Positions 23,440-33,164 of a stretch of DNA of 64,000 nucleotides are shown in pieces. Location: NCBI GenBank assembly GCA_900074885.1, contig FJUW01000033.1:248001-312000 (forward strand). Direction: 5' to 3'. Within the stretch, counting starts at the first letter, position 1. Each line of letters begins with the position of its first letter. A model generated the notes under the pieces. The model was not told the origin of the DNA. It did not search any database and saw only the letters and a list, made by a program, of their open reading frames with translations. This DNA comes from Rhynchosporium graminicola (lineage: Eukaryota; Ascomycota; Leotiomycetes; Helotiales; Ploettnerulaceae). The position numbers were made by a program, and so were the translations under genes.

Positions 23440-24495
23440 GTTTGCAGGTTGTGATTTGGAGTTGCGTAGGTTGTGGAGTTCTGTGAGGTTGTAAGGGGAG
23501 GAAGGTTGCCTTTGTGGCTTTGAAACAGCTATCGGATTGCCTTCGTCACTGGCGGGCTCACATGGCAGACGCACGCTCGGCCTCGGGAAAACGTGCTTCC
23601 GTTTGCCGACTCGCTTCGGATCGTCGGAATGTCAACAGTGACTCAGCGAGAACGAGGAAGCAGGGGAAGGTCAAAGTTTCTTTTTGAAAAGCTTTACCTC
23701 GGGCAACTCTGCGCCAGTAGGGGCTTACTAAGCTACCCTTCTTGAATTCTGATGAAATATCCTCGGGAGTTGGACATCAAGTGTACTGGGCACTAGATGA
23801 ACTATCCCTAACGTCTCGACTGGAGACGACGCCTAATCAGGTATCCTATCGTCATATCTTCCGTACTTCAGGCCCGCAGGTTCTCTCTCGTAGTGTACCT
23901 TAGCTATTATCACTTGCGCGAGAAACTCGTCTAATGTTGAGGAAAAGCTCTATTGAGCGCCTCTAATACAGCAGACGACTAAGAAACTACTTGACGTCAT
24001 CTTCGTCAGAAACCCTAAAGTCAGTAAGTACAATAATTAGTATAACCTTAGCTCTCTCAAATCATGTTTTGCGATTTCTTATATCGATTGCCCCACTTTT
24101 CTCCTAGCTAAGCTTACTAGATAATCACGAAGTATATTTCTAGAGAGCTATAGCCGTTACGCTCCTGACAGAGCAACTTTAAAAAGAAGCATTCCTTAGA
24201 AGGGCGACCAGCGATAAGATTGTTCCTCGGTTGTAATGTATTTTCCAATGGCCCTATCCATCGACCTGGCTGCCTAGCTAGGTAGGATCTAGGCTTCACT
24301 AGCGGCATTTAGCTCGTGCATGAACATTAGCCGGCCACTCAAAAATTGTATATATAGGTAGGTATCTACCTATGTTTGCATATTGCTCAAGATATTACAT
24401 TAATTTGGAAATTGAAAAAACTCCGGAATCTCACTAGGTATGTAACGTTACATATCAAGAAGGGAATGATACTAACAGAAGATCCTAATAGTACT
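23440..24495. other. Gene-free stretch upstream of YKT6
   Basis: Holds the YKT6 promoter. From about 23.9 to 24.3 kb the sequence turns more AT-rich and contains an open minus frame at 24117-24308 without a recognised domain; an old mobile-element scrap is possible but not demonstrated. A short perfect hairpin (TAGGTAG-GTAT-CTACCTA) lies near 24356-24373. Confidence 0.4.
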
Positions 24496-24950
24496 ATGGG
24501 TTCAGATCTCGAGTCCATTGCAAGCTTTTGCAATTATTCAGATAATCCACTACCTCTCACTCTACCAATCAAGTACTGCAAGCATAGTTCGGTATGTGAA
24601 GAAGTGCTTATCAAGGTAAGTAGGAGGATGTACTTGTAGTATGAAGATCACGCTAACATATACTGTAGCCCTATTTTATTGCAACAACCTCGATCCTTGG
24701 ACTTTTTATGTTGATTTTCATGTTATGGGCGATGCATTATTGGACTATGGAAACCGTTGCAGATAAACTTGTCCATAGGGATGGAAAGAAAAGTTTTGAA
24801 TGGTTTCGTGCACTTGCTCACGACCATGGAAGGGGGGCAGACTTCGAGCGACAACTTGAGCGAGGTCGAGGTCAGACGGTTGTTCTTACTGGCATTGAAG
24901 TAAGCCAGGTCTCCAAGACTACTATTCCGGTAGGGCATCCACCTTCTTGA
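24496..24950 (+). CDS. Small single-pass membrane protein, unknown function
   Basis: Two exons (24496-24615 and 24669-24950) joined by a 53-nt GTAAGT...CTGTAG intron in phase 0 give 133 aa. One strongly hydrophobic helix lies at about residues 44-63 (TSILGLFMLIFMLW), preceded by a Cys-containing N-terminal segment and followed by a charged tail. No family recognised. The canonical 5' splice site, matching phase and good transmembrane helix are the evidence. It lies 171 bp upstream of another small membrane-protein gene on the same strand. Confidence 0.55.
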
Positions 24951-25121
24951 TTTCTTGTCAAGCTGCACGGAATGATTTCAGGAGTTCCTTCCTCTCAAGA
25001 TCCAAAGTATTGCAATAGAGGATAGGTGGTTGGCTCAGAATAGGTTCATCTTATACACCGAGTCACCCATTCAACACTCGTTTAAAAACGATTGAACACG
25101 CAGCTGAATCTGTGAAACGAA

Positions 25122-25752
25122 ATGCGCGTCTCGAATAATTTGAAAAGGTTCCTCGTATTTTTCGTTTTCCTGGGATATGCCTTTTCCTTCGCGCTTACCA
25201 CGGGATTAGCGCTCGAGACGAAAGAGTTCGGCGGATCGTTCTGGTGTGGCGTGATTGGTGTATGTGATCAATCCAGTTTTCTCTTATTATAGTTAATTAA
25301 CGATACGCCCATAGTTCTTGGCTTACTTTGCGCTTGGTCTACTTTGGATACTCTGTTTCGAGAACGCCGAAACCCGGCCCCCCTACGTATTCCCAAATAG
25401 AATCAGAATCGTCCGCTTTTGTTGCACAGCCGTATTAGTTTTTTATACGATAGGAGAATTGTGTGGCTATCAGATCGTGCCTTTGCATAAAGCGAAAAGG
25501 AAAGACTGGAAATCGGTTCTTTCGATCGTGATCACGATCTGCGTTCTACCAATTGAAATTTTCCTGGGAACTCTTGATATCAGAGACATTGTAGTGCACT
25601 GGCATGACACAGCAGTAGAAGAAGGACCAGAGGCCAATCCCCTACAGCAATTCTTGGCCGCCGATCTGGAAGCTTATGCTGAACACGATGGCCAGCGTTA
25701 TAGCATCCGATGGACAGAAGACGGCTGGGAGTCCACGCCACTACCGGCTTGA
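25122..25752 (+). CDS. Predicted four-helix membrane protein, unknown function
   Basis: Two exons (25122-25259, 25315-25752) with a 55-nt GTATGT...CCATAG intron in phase 0 give 191 aa. Hydrophobic segments lie at about residues 9-28, 43-60, 78-96 and 111-128, followed by a hydrophilic acidic C-terminal tail ending in TPLPA. Short charged loops such as HKAKRKDWK lie between helices. No family recognised. Neighbouring gene 24496-24950 is similar only in being a short, same-strand membrane protein; I see no sequence similarity between them. Confidence 0.6.
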
Positions 25753-25869
25753 TTTATGTTCCTCTACTAACCGAAGAAAATCACAAATCGCCTTCCAATT
25801 TCCGACCTCATTGCGTACCAGATTTACCATCCCTTTTGGTATGTTATCCCAGGCTCAGTCAGAATATCA

Positions 25870-26989
25870 TCACTCCTCATCACTCTCCATTTGCGTTACA
25901 GCCTCCCGTCGACTCCTTCTCCTCCTACTTGCTGCAGCACTTGTCTCTAGTTTCTCCTCCTCCTCCTCCCCCTGTTCTTCCTCCTGCTGTTCTTCCTCCT
26001 CCTCCGGCTCCGGTTCCACGGCTCTGCTCTTCTTAGCTATCCCACTTCTCCTCTTTCCCTTCAGGTACTCCTCCGTCGTTGTAACGGCTTTCTGTCCAAC
26101 GTAATGCTTTCCATCCCAAGGCTTTTTGCATTTCGGACACTTCTTCACGCCACTTCTAGATGCCCAAAACGAATTCTCACAGATATTGTGTAAACGCACA
26201 TTGCAATTCAGCTCAACACACCTCTGTCCAATCGTCAGGATCTCGGAGCACGCTATGCAACGCTTGATCGGCTGCCACTCCTCGTCATTTTCTGGAGATA
26301 TGTCGTTGTAAGTTTCCACCAGCCAACTCTTAAGCTCCATGAGTGCCCGGGGTGTAAGTGAGAAATATCCCTCCTGACTTCTTGCAATCCAGCCCTCCAT
26401 CGCGAGACTCCTCAAGAGATCTTCGACCTGATCTGCTGAGAGTCCTTTATCCACAGCCTGTTCCTGGCTACCCTCCTCGTTGAAAGTTTCTCTACTAGCT
26501 TTTTTAAGATCCAGTGCCTGGAAACTGTTCATAGACATGACCTCCCTCCGCCTCGTATTAAAAGTTACAAACATGGCATCCAGGAACCGCTTGATATAAA
26601 AAGTCTCTTCTGTCGTTCGAATAGTGGCTATCTGGGAGAGAGGATCGCTGACACTGTTTACGAAAGCCCATACTCGCTCTTTCGTGACTTGGTGCTGTGT
26701 GGTTCGGATTTCGTAGTCGAAAGGGGAGATTGCTTCTGCAGCCGCAGAGATGTATGAGTTTAGATCTGCTTCCGTGACGTCGTCTGCCTCGACCAGACTA
26801 TCTGCCAGTATGTTAGTGGTGTCTGAGGATATCTTTCAGGGAAGTGAACGCACCTGAATCAAGTGAGAAAATGGCTGCCAGCAAGGGCTTGGCTTCTCTC
26901 AAAGTCAAGGTTCCACGAGCCATCATAGATTGCAAAAATGCACGGTTGCCGTCATTGTAGTGAGGCGCAGCATGATCTGAGGCGTCCAT
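25870..26989 (-). CDS. NSE1: NSE1, RING-like subunit of the SMC5/6 complex
   Basis: Two exons (26989-26854, 26801-25870) with a 52-nt intron give 355 aa. The N-terminal half is the Nse1 winged-helix region (block FLQSMMARGTLTLREAK near the start, later GWIARSQEGYFSLTPRALME). A variant RING follows, with CIACSEILTIGQRC, VRLHNIC and CPKCKKPW, as in Nse1 proteins that pair with the MAGE-like subunit Nse3. The C-terminus is a low-complexity Glu-rich then Arg-rich tail. Function: DNA repair and genome stability as part of the nuclear SMC5/6 complex, with ubiquitin-ligase activity in partnership with Nse3. The length and domain order are normal for fungi. Confidence 0.9.
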
Positions 26990-27514
26990 CTTAGTTGTTG
27001 TTTGATTGTTGTATATGGCGCAACTGGAACATGTACTTGAAATTGCGGGCTGATGGCCTTCACTGGGAGACGCGCTCGATGTGGGGAAAGTTCGCGTCTT
27101 CCGTAGCGCGTACCTGTGTGATCTTGCTCCCTCATTAGAATCTCCCACTTCCACTACAGCTTTGTGCTCTTCCTTTGTCCTGAGAAAATGTACCACTTTA
27201 TAGATCGGCCTTGTTTACTACTCTTAGGTTTGGAGAAACTGTCCGTTTTTTAACTTTATCTGACGAGGTCGAAGGTACGTTGCTCCTGAAGGCGTAGCGT
27301 TTGATATAATAGCACGCAGAATTTATCTAAGAAGGACTCGTTGGGGTAGAATTTCATTGGGCTATAAGAGCAATATTTGAATCGTAATTCATTGATTGCC
27401 AAGGTCGGCACTACCTGTATTCCTACCCGTCGTGGAGTCGTGCCAAACTGAACGCTCTTCTCAACGCACCCATGGTCATGTTGTAATTCTCACAAGACCG
27501 GGATATCGAGTCAT
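26990..27514. other. Intergenic between NSE1 and the DUF427 gene
   Basis: About 0.5 kb; contains the NSE1 promoter. No other gene supported. Confidence 0.55.
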
Positions 27515-28113
27515 CTATACAGTTGTAATAGTGACGAGGTTCTTATCTAAAGCAAAATCGTTAACAGAGTCTTCCATTTCACACATCACATATCACGGAG
27601 AGAGAAAGTGCACGGCGTTCAAGCCTCCTAACATCAAATAATCTCTCAAGGAGCAACACTTACAGAAAGCAACATAGTTCTTGATGTTCTCTGCCTTCTC
27701 CTTTGGCTCAGGATAATACCAGGCTGCATTCTTCAACTCGGTTTCTACTAATTGTCAGCAGAAGTCCTCCAAATCTCAACGGCGTCAGCTCCCAACTGAA
27801 GATGTACGTACTATCGAGATTGATGTTGTAGTACGCGGCATCTCCCTTCCATGGACAATGAGTGGTGTGGTCAGTCTTGCTTAGGAGCGATGTATCGACG
27901 GAGCTTGATATCGATATCTATTAGCTTGCCCTTTGCTGAAGATGAGATTATGACTAGGCACGCACGAAGGCGGGAACTATAATCTTGTCAGTGAAAAGAA
28001 TCAAGGGTTGGAGATGGGAACCATACGTAGACGTTTCCCTCAACAACTTCCCATTCCTCAGCTTCTGCGATCTTACGACCTTCAACAGTTGCGGTGGCTT
28101 TTCCTGTAGGCAT
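27515..28113 (-). CDS. DUF427 domain protein
   Basis: Five exons give 101 aa: 28113-28027, 27976-27966, 27903-27812, 27747-27664 and 27546-27515. The protein consists almost entirely of the DUF427 fold, with VYFPPSSV, LLSKTDHTTHCPWKGDAAYY, NAAWYYPEP and the ending VAFYKNLVTITTV. Exon 2 has only 11 nt, but it is needed to produce FPPS. The acceptor of exon 4 is ambiguous between two AGs three bases apart (27747 or 27744). The domain occurs in bacteria and fungi and has no well-established function. Cytosolic, no signal peptide. Confidence 0.8.
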
Positions 28114-28790
28114 TGTGGATTGTCCAAATTCTTTAGGCGGATTTGTGTTTGGACGTCTCTTTTGGGCGCTTTGAATTTAGAAGGGTTAGAAGTCGAAAGG
28201 AAGTGAGAAGTGATTGCTTAATAAGTAGTGGTGTGATCTTGATGGGAACGAGCGATGATCATGTAATCGATGATGAGGGGTTATGAATCACGTGGCATGC
28301 GGTACTACTACGAGTTGATCTATTTCATGCAGCCACAAGTTCCGGTGTATCGCGAGTCTTTGTAATGTGTTTGCTTTACGTATGTCCGGACTCTCACTGG
28401 CTGCTTTTCCGTTTCGAGGACGGCTTGCTTCAAAAAGATGAAGTCAGCGTTTGAGTGCTCGATTTATATTGACCAGAACCGATACCTACCATTGAAGTAA
28501 TTTACAATCACTTAACCGAAACCTAGATTCTTATATTTCACGCCTCGGCTACCTTTGAGTGGCGATCATGAATTTTGGACGTTTTCTATTCCAGTTCCTT
28601 ACGGGAACTCCATGCAACCGCAAACTTTCAAAATCTTAAGTAGAAGACCTCTGATTGAAGGAGACTTTATAAGCCATGATAATCTAACATTTTCATTCAC
28701 GCCACCTCAGTACCAATCAAAACTGCGCCTTTATAAACCTTCGAGCCCACGCCCAGGAAGTACGTCTACTACCCAGCATGCCCAGCCTTT
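28114..28790. other. Intergenic, gene-free
   Basis: Holds the DUF427 gene promoter and the 3' flank of the nucleotidyltransferase gene. A plus-strand frame at 28555-29016 overlaps the latter and is not supported. Confidence 0.5.
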
Positions 28791-31700
28791 TCAAGTCCGC
28801 CGATTTAACATAGATTTAGGAATAGGGCCATGGATCGAATTCATCAACGACTGCAAGCCGCTCTTCTCATCAGTCGCATCGGAAATCGGATCCAGCAGCT
28901 GTCCATCATTACCTTCCCATGGCTTCCCAACGCCCTTGATGATCTTCCACGCACGTCTAAACTCGTCTCTGATACTAACAATCCCGTTGTGTGTCACCGT
29001 TCTAGCGACATTGTGATCTAGCTCGAATGGATCTTCGATGGCGAAGAGATATCGATGTCTGATTTCCTTGGTCTCCTCAACAGTCTTGGCATGTAGCTTA
29101 GGAGTTTTGGGGGCATCAAATCCGTCAGACATTTCGGGATGATCGGTGACTTCTGGAGTGATCACTGCTGATGGTGTTGGTGGAGCGGCAATCGTGGTCG
29201 TTTGGTAGACGGTCTTTGCGCCGACCCAGCCTTTCTCTTGCTTCGAAATAATGCCATGTTGAGATCTCAGGCTCAAAACTTCTCTGCCCCAATCAAAGCC
29301 TCTGCCATTACCAGTCGACATCTGACCTCCCTGAGCGTAGTATTCAAAGAAACCTCTGAGCAGCGATCCGATCGAGTCGTGATTGTGATTCAGCATTTTT
29401 CGGTCAGCCAGATTCTTGATTTCGCCTTCATTTCGCCAAAATCTGACGTCTCGACCTTGGCAGGATGTCAGGGCCTCAACTTCAGCTGGCGGTAGATACG
29501 GAGGTAGCTCCTTATGAATAGACTGTAAGTTCTGGCAGACAAAAGGCTGCGCGATGTTGACGAGGTAGTGAAGGACCATAAGAACGTAACCGTAGCTGCT
29601 CAGCGTTCCTCGATATGGTGTATTGATTCCGCGAACTTTGGCCCAGTGCTTGATAAACAATACCATGGGTTTCACTCGTGGGTCGCTTTGAGAGTAACAT
29701 CGAAGGAGCTGTGTATTATGAATTGCAAGTTGGGCAGAGAAGTTGATATCACACTGGATTCCGATATCGGTCTTCGGAAACTCGAGGTGGTCCTTGTAAC
29801 GATCTCGAGGTTTATTGAGGGATGTGATGGTGGGATCAGGTAATTTGCGTACTTTTGCGATCAAGCTGGCGTCAGCTTCGGTCTGTGGAGTTGCTTCAAG
29901 CTTTCGAGATCGAAGCATACAGACGTACTGCTCCACAAGTGGTTTCTCTGAGTCTGTGTAGAGACCAGCCTCGAGTGCATGCTCGAAGTCGAGTGCCAAT
30001 TGCAACGCTCGGTGATGCAGTCCAATTTGAAGTAGAGTTGAATCGCAATGGTCGGTGGCCTCAAGGATATCACGAATTTGTTCGTTACCAATGCCACTGA
30101 TATAGTGAGCGACAACAATCGGAGTGATAGTGGTCCCCAGAAATGATTGGCCTGACCCAAGAAGTTCTTTCATTATTTTCTGAGCTCTAGCTTGGTAATA
30201 GACCGGATCTTCGTGTTGAATCTGCTCCAGTATCATCAATTGAATAGAGTTAATCTTTTTCAACTTCTCAGAGGCCAGGAATAGCTGTCTGTTGTATAGT
30301 GTAGGCTCCATCACAGATCCAGTGCTATCTTGCAGCTTGCGCCATGCTTCAATGAGGTTCAGAGCCTCAAACTCGAGCTTGTCATCTGGCTCGGTGATAG
30401 GGCGCGAGTCCCATGCCAGAGCCAGTCGCTCACCTTCGATCTGAGTCCAGACTCCGTGAATTGAGCGCTGCACGAAAGGGAGAGATGAATCAAATAGCGG
30501 TAGAATCGATTGATACTGCCCGAGTCTGGTAGACAATTTCTCAGACGAAAGACCGGCTATGAAGGCTCTGCATACTTCGTTGAGGATTTTGGACTCTTTT
30601 TCGTTGAGGTCTGGTGAATTCAACGTGACATCTCGACCACCAAGTTTTCTGAGTAAGCGCTTCGCCGAGTTGAAATAGTCTCCTAGTGACTGATGGTCCC
30701 TTTGTCTCAACGATCCCAGCTTCTCCTCATAACTGTCAGAGTCGGGTTTTTGGTGGCCCTCTATAGCAGGGGATGATATGGATCCGTCTCTTTGCTTAGA
30801 AGATATCTCAATGATTGAGGAAAATGCAATGGGCTCATGGTGTTCTTCTTCATCCTCGCGATCAGATGTAAAACCACTTTCCCACTTTTGACGTTCTTGC
30901 AAAAGATCTGTCATCAATTTCTCTGTGGGCTTCTGACAAAGCTTAATGATAGGAACCCTCGTTCTTGTCAGAAGGCGAGCCCCGAATCCAAGCCCCAGTA
31001 GCTTCTTCTCTAATAATCGAGGTATAACAGACTCTGGAGAATCTGCTGCTGGGTGAGACCTCGGAGTGAGCAGTGCAAGATCCATGTCTGAAGCTTTTGT
31101 GGCAAAGCCCGACCTCATACTTCCAAAACACTGCAACTGTACGGTTGATCGATCAAAATTCTCGTTTCCTAGTTCCAGTAGCTCGTGTTCACCGATGGCC
31201 TCGCGACATGCTAGCTCGACTACGGCCCTGAAAGCTTCCTTTTCGGCTTCCTCCTGAGAATCGACACCGACGCCGGGAACGTAGCGCTCGACAAGCCACT
31301 CAAGATGGGAGCTTTGAGCTGTCAATTCCTGGATATTCTGGCCATATGGTCTACCACTCTGTGCACCTTGAGAACTTGGTTGGTAAAGCTGGCGGTTCTG
31401 TGGTAGTGGCCGGTTGTAACCGCTCTGGGTTTGAGGTTGGTGCTGCGGTGAAAAATGATTCGGACCTTGTCTGGGCTGGGATTGAGGGGGTGGTCCTTGC
31501 TGCTGGTGATACATTGGCGATTGTGGTACATGTTGCTGGTAATTAGTTTGTGGAGAATATGGAGAGGCAGGGCCATTATTTTGAAAATGGGGAGAATACT
31601 GCTGGTGAGTGTGATGGTTGTAACGTTGACCTTGGTGCTGAGGCCGATTTGCAATGTTTTGATTTCCATACTGAGGATTTGATAGACCATAAAAGCCGTT

Positions 31701-32237
31701 GCCACGTCCAGCTTGGACTCCCGGAGTAGGGCGTGTATCAATTGGGATGGATAACTGAGCATTCCTCTGTCGACGCTGGGCTTGATTGGGTCTCTTCCTC
31801 CCAGGTGGAGACGATAGCCCAGGAGCAAGAAAATTTGAAGCAGACTCAAGAGGAGGAGAGGGAGCGTGAGCGATATTATTATGCTGACCGTGAAAATTAG
31901 TTTGCAGCGTTTGAGGTGGTATAAACGAAGGCTGCAATCCGGGCGGAGGAGCAGGTCCAGATCGTCCACCATTTGGAATCATCATTGGATCTGAATTGCT
32001 AAGTATGAGTCCACGAAGGCGATCTTCCAGATTGCCAGCATCCTGTCCGGCCGCGTTGCCATTATGCGGAAACATTTTGAGTACTGCTTGCTGTTGGGGC
32101 AGCTCCAATACGTGCACAGTACAGCGATAGGGCTGATACTGACCATCAACGAACGTGGAATAGCCACAGCCTTGTCTAAAACGTAACTCGTCAAGTCGTA
32201 AGGAGATGTTTGTCTTATGAGAATCAGAACTGATCAT
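28791..32237 (-). CDS. Cid1-like nucleotidyltransferase (non-canonical poly(A)/terminal uridylyl transferase) with split catalytic domain
   Basis: A 1148-codon frame counted from the ATG at 32237. Residues about 85-300 are Gln/Pro/Asn-rich and disordered. The nucleotidyltransferase signature CFGSMRSGFATKASDMDLAL (about residues 370-389) supplies Gly-Ser and two catalytic Asp. The expected third Asp is in IGIQCDINF about 444 residues later, after a long, mostly helical insertion. A PAP/25A-associated region follows (KPMVLFIKHWAKVRGIN, SSYGYVLMVLHYL, ending near EDPFELDHNVAR). The family adds A or U tails to RNA. The 5' end is unresolved: a phase-compatible GT-AG intron (32295-32230) links this frame to an upstream open segment (32359-32296, reading ITFHRRNPAPQHF), whose own start I could not place, so the gene probably begins further upstream. 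Confidence 0.82.
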   Translation of the reverse strand: MISSDSHKTNISLRLDELRFRQGCGYSTFVDGQYQPYRCTVHVLELPQQQAVLKMFPHNGNAAGQDAGNLEDRLRGLILSNSDPMMIPNGGRSGPAPPPGLQPSFIPPQTLQTNFHGQHNNIAHAPSPPLESASNFLAPGLSSPPGRKRPNQAQRRQRNAQLSIPIDTRPTPGVQAGRGNGFYGLSNPQYGNQNIANRPQHQGQRYNHHTHQQYSPHFQNNGPASPYSPQTNYQQHVPQSPMYHQQQGPPPQSQPRQGPNHFSPQHQPQTQSGYNRPLPQNRQLYQPSSQGAQSGRPYGQNIQELTAQSSHLEWLVERYVPGVGVDSQEEAEKEAFRAVVELACREAIGEHELLELGNENFDRSTVQLQCFGSMRSGFATKASDMDLALLTPRSHPAADSPESVIPRLLEKKLLGLGFGARLLTRTRVPIIKLCQKPTEKLMTDLLQERQKWESGFTSDREDEEEHHEPIAFSSIIEISSKQRDGSISSPAIEGHQKPDSDSYEEKLGSLRQRDHQSLGDYFNSAKRLLRKLGGRDVTLNSPDLNEKESKILNEVCRAFIAGLSSEKLSTRLGQYQSILPLFDSSLPFVQRSIHGVWTQIEGERLALAWDSRPITEPDDKLEFEALNLIEAWRKLQDSTGSVMEPTLYNRQLFLASEKLKKINSIQLMILEQIQHEDPVYYQARAQKIMKELLGSGQSFLGTTITPIVVAHYISGIGNEQIRDILEATDHCDSTLLQIGLHHRALQLALDFEHALEAGLYTDSEKPLVEQYVCMLRSRKLEATPQTEADASLIAKVRKLPDPTITSLNKPRDRYKDHLEFPKTDIGIQCDINFSAQLAIHNTQLLRCYSQSDPRVKPMVLFIKHWAKVRGINTPYRGTLSSYGYVLMVLHYLVNIAQPFVCQNLQSIHKELPPYLPPAEVEALTSCQGRDVRFWRNEGEIKNLADRKMLNHNHDSIGSLLRGFFEYYAQGGQMSTGNGRGFDWGREVLSLRSQHGIISKQEKGWVGAKTVYQTTTIAAPPTPSAVITPEVTDHPEMSDGFDAPKTPKLHAKTVEETKEIRHRYLFAIEDPFELDHNVARTVTHNGIVSIRDEFRRAWKIIKGVGKPWEGNDGQLLDPISDATDEKSGLQSLMNSIHGPIPKSMLNRRT

Positions 32238-32240
32238 CAA

Positions 32241-33164
32241 AGCAGGTCATAATAGACCACTCCGAGGAGGCATCGGCCGAGTGTATTGGTGGTACGTACC
32301 GAAATGTTGAGGAGCAGGATTACGTCGATGAAATGTGATTTGCTTGGCCACAATGGTACCTAGTGATGCAGGATTCAAGTTGTGTGGACTGTTGTGTAGG
32401 TGTAAACTTGGGTGAAGAAGTTCACTTCTGCCACGCTTGAAATTTACCTATGTAGGTATGCGGTGGGTGCTGTTAGGTTGGTTTGTTGACGTACAGAAGG
32501 AAGGTTTGCGCTTCATTATTTCTCAACTGGAGGAAATGATCAGGATAATACACAAGTCGAAGGAAGAACGTGGAGGAGGCTCCTCTGCTGGTCCAAGTAT
32601 ATCCGTTTGTAAGGTACCTGATGGTCAACAGATGATGGGTTTCGTTTGTCAGGCAGTAATTGTTTTCGCTTGTCTTCATGCCCTTGCTGGTAGGTGAACG
32701 GAGGCTTGCACGTGAGCAGTCTTTTCTTACCCAACTCAGCCTAGCCCAAACAGGGGATCAGCCGTCACTAGGTACTCCAGCTCGTCGCGGCTCTCATTCG
32801 GTTCAGTTCTATCTGCCTCAAAGGCACGCATTCCGCACTCCTCATTCCCCATTCTTCTTTCCAACCCGACAAAGGAAAGTTCTCCACGAAAGATTACAAC
32901 GACAGTCACGAGATTCTCATCGACTTGGTGCGCGATCTTTACGAGCTTGCTCCCTGATTACTCCGTCCTACAATCTTCGTGCAAGCTTCGATCGCATCGA
33001 GTGCCTGGTACTAGGCGGCAACAGCGCCGAGATATTTCTCACATATGCGTACAATATAAGCAAGCAACATCGCGGGCGCTGGTGACATCCAGCAAAACAC
33101 ACACTTCCTTTTCTGCGATCCAAATCCTCATTAGGCCCTCCGGTTTCCGCTACAGATCTCCAGC
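32241..33164. promoter_or_regulatory. Divergent promoter region, nucleotidyltransferase and TFIIF-alpha genes
   Basis: The two flanking genes point away from each other. The left part probably contains one or more 5' exons of the nucleotidyltransferase gene; the right part is the TFIIF-alpha promoter and leader. No specific sites recognised. Confidence 0.55.

Noticed and set aside
31322..31972. 216-codon minus-strand frame within the nucleotidyltransferase gene
   Set aside because: Alternative frame of the Gln/Pro-rich region, with no domain of its own.
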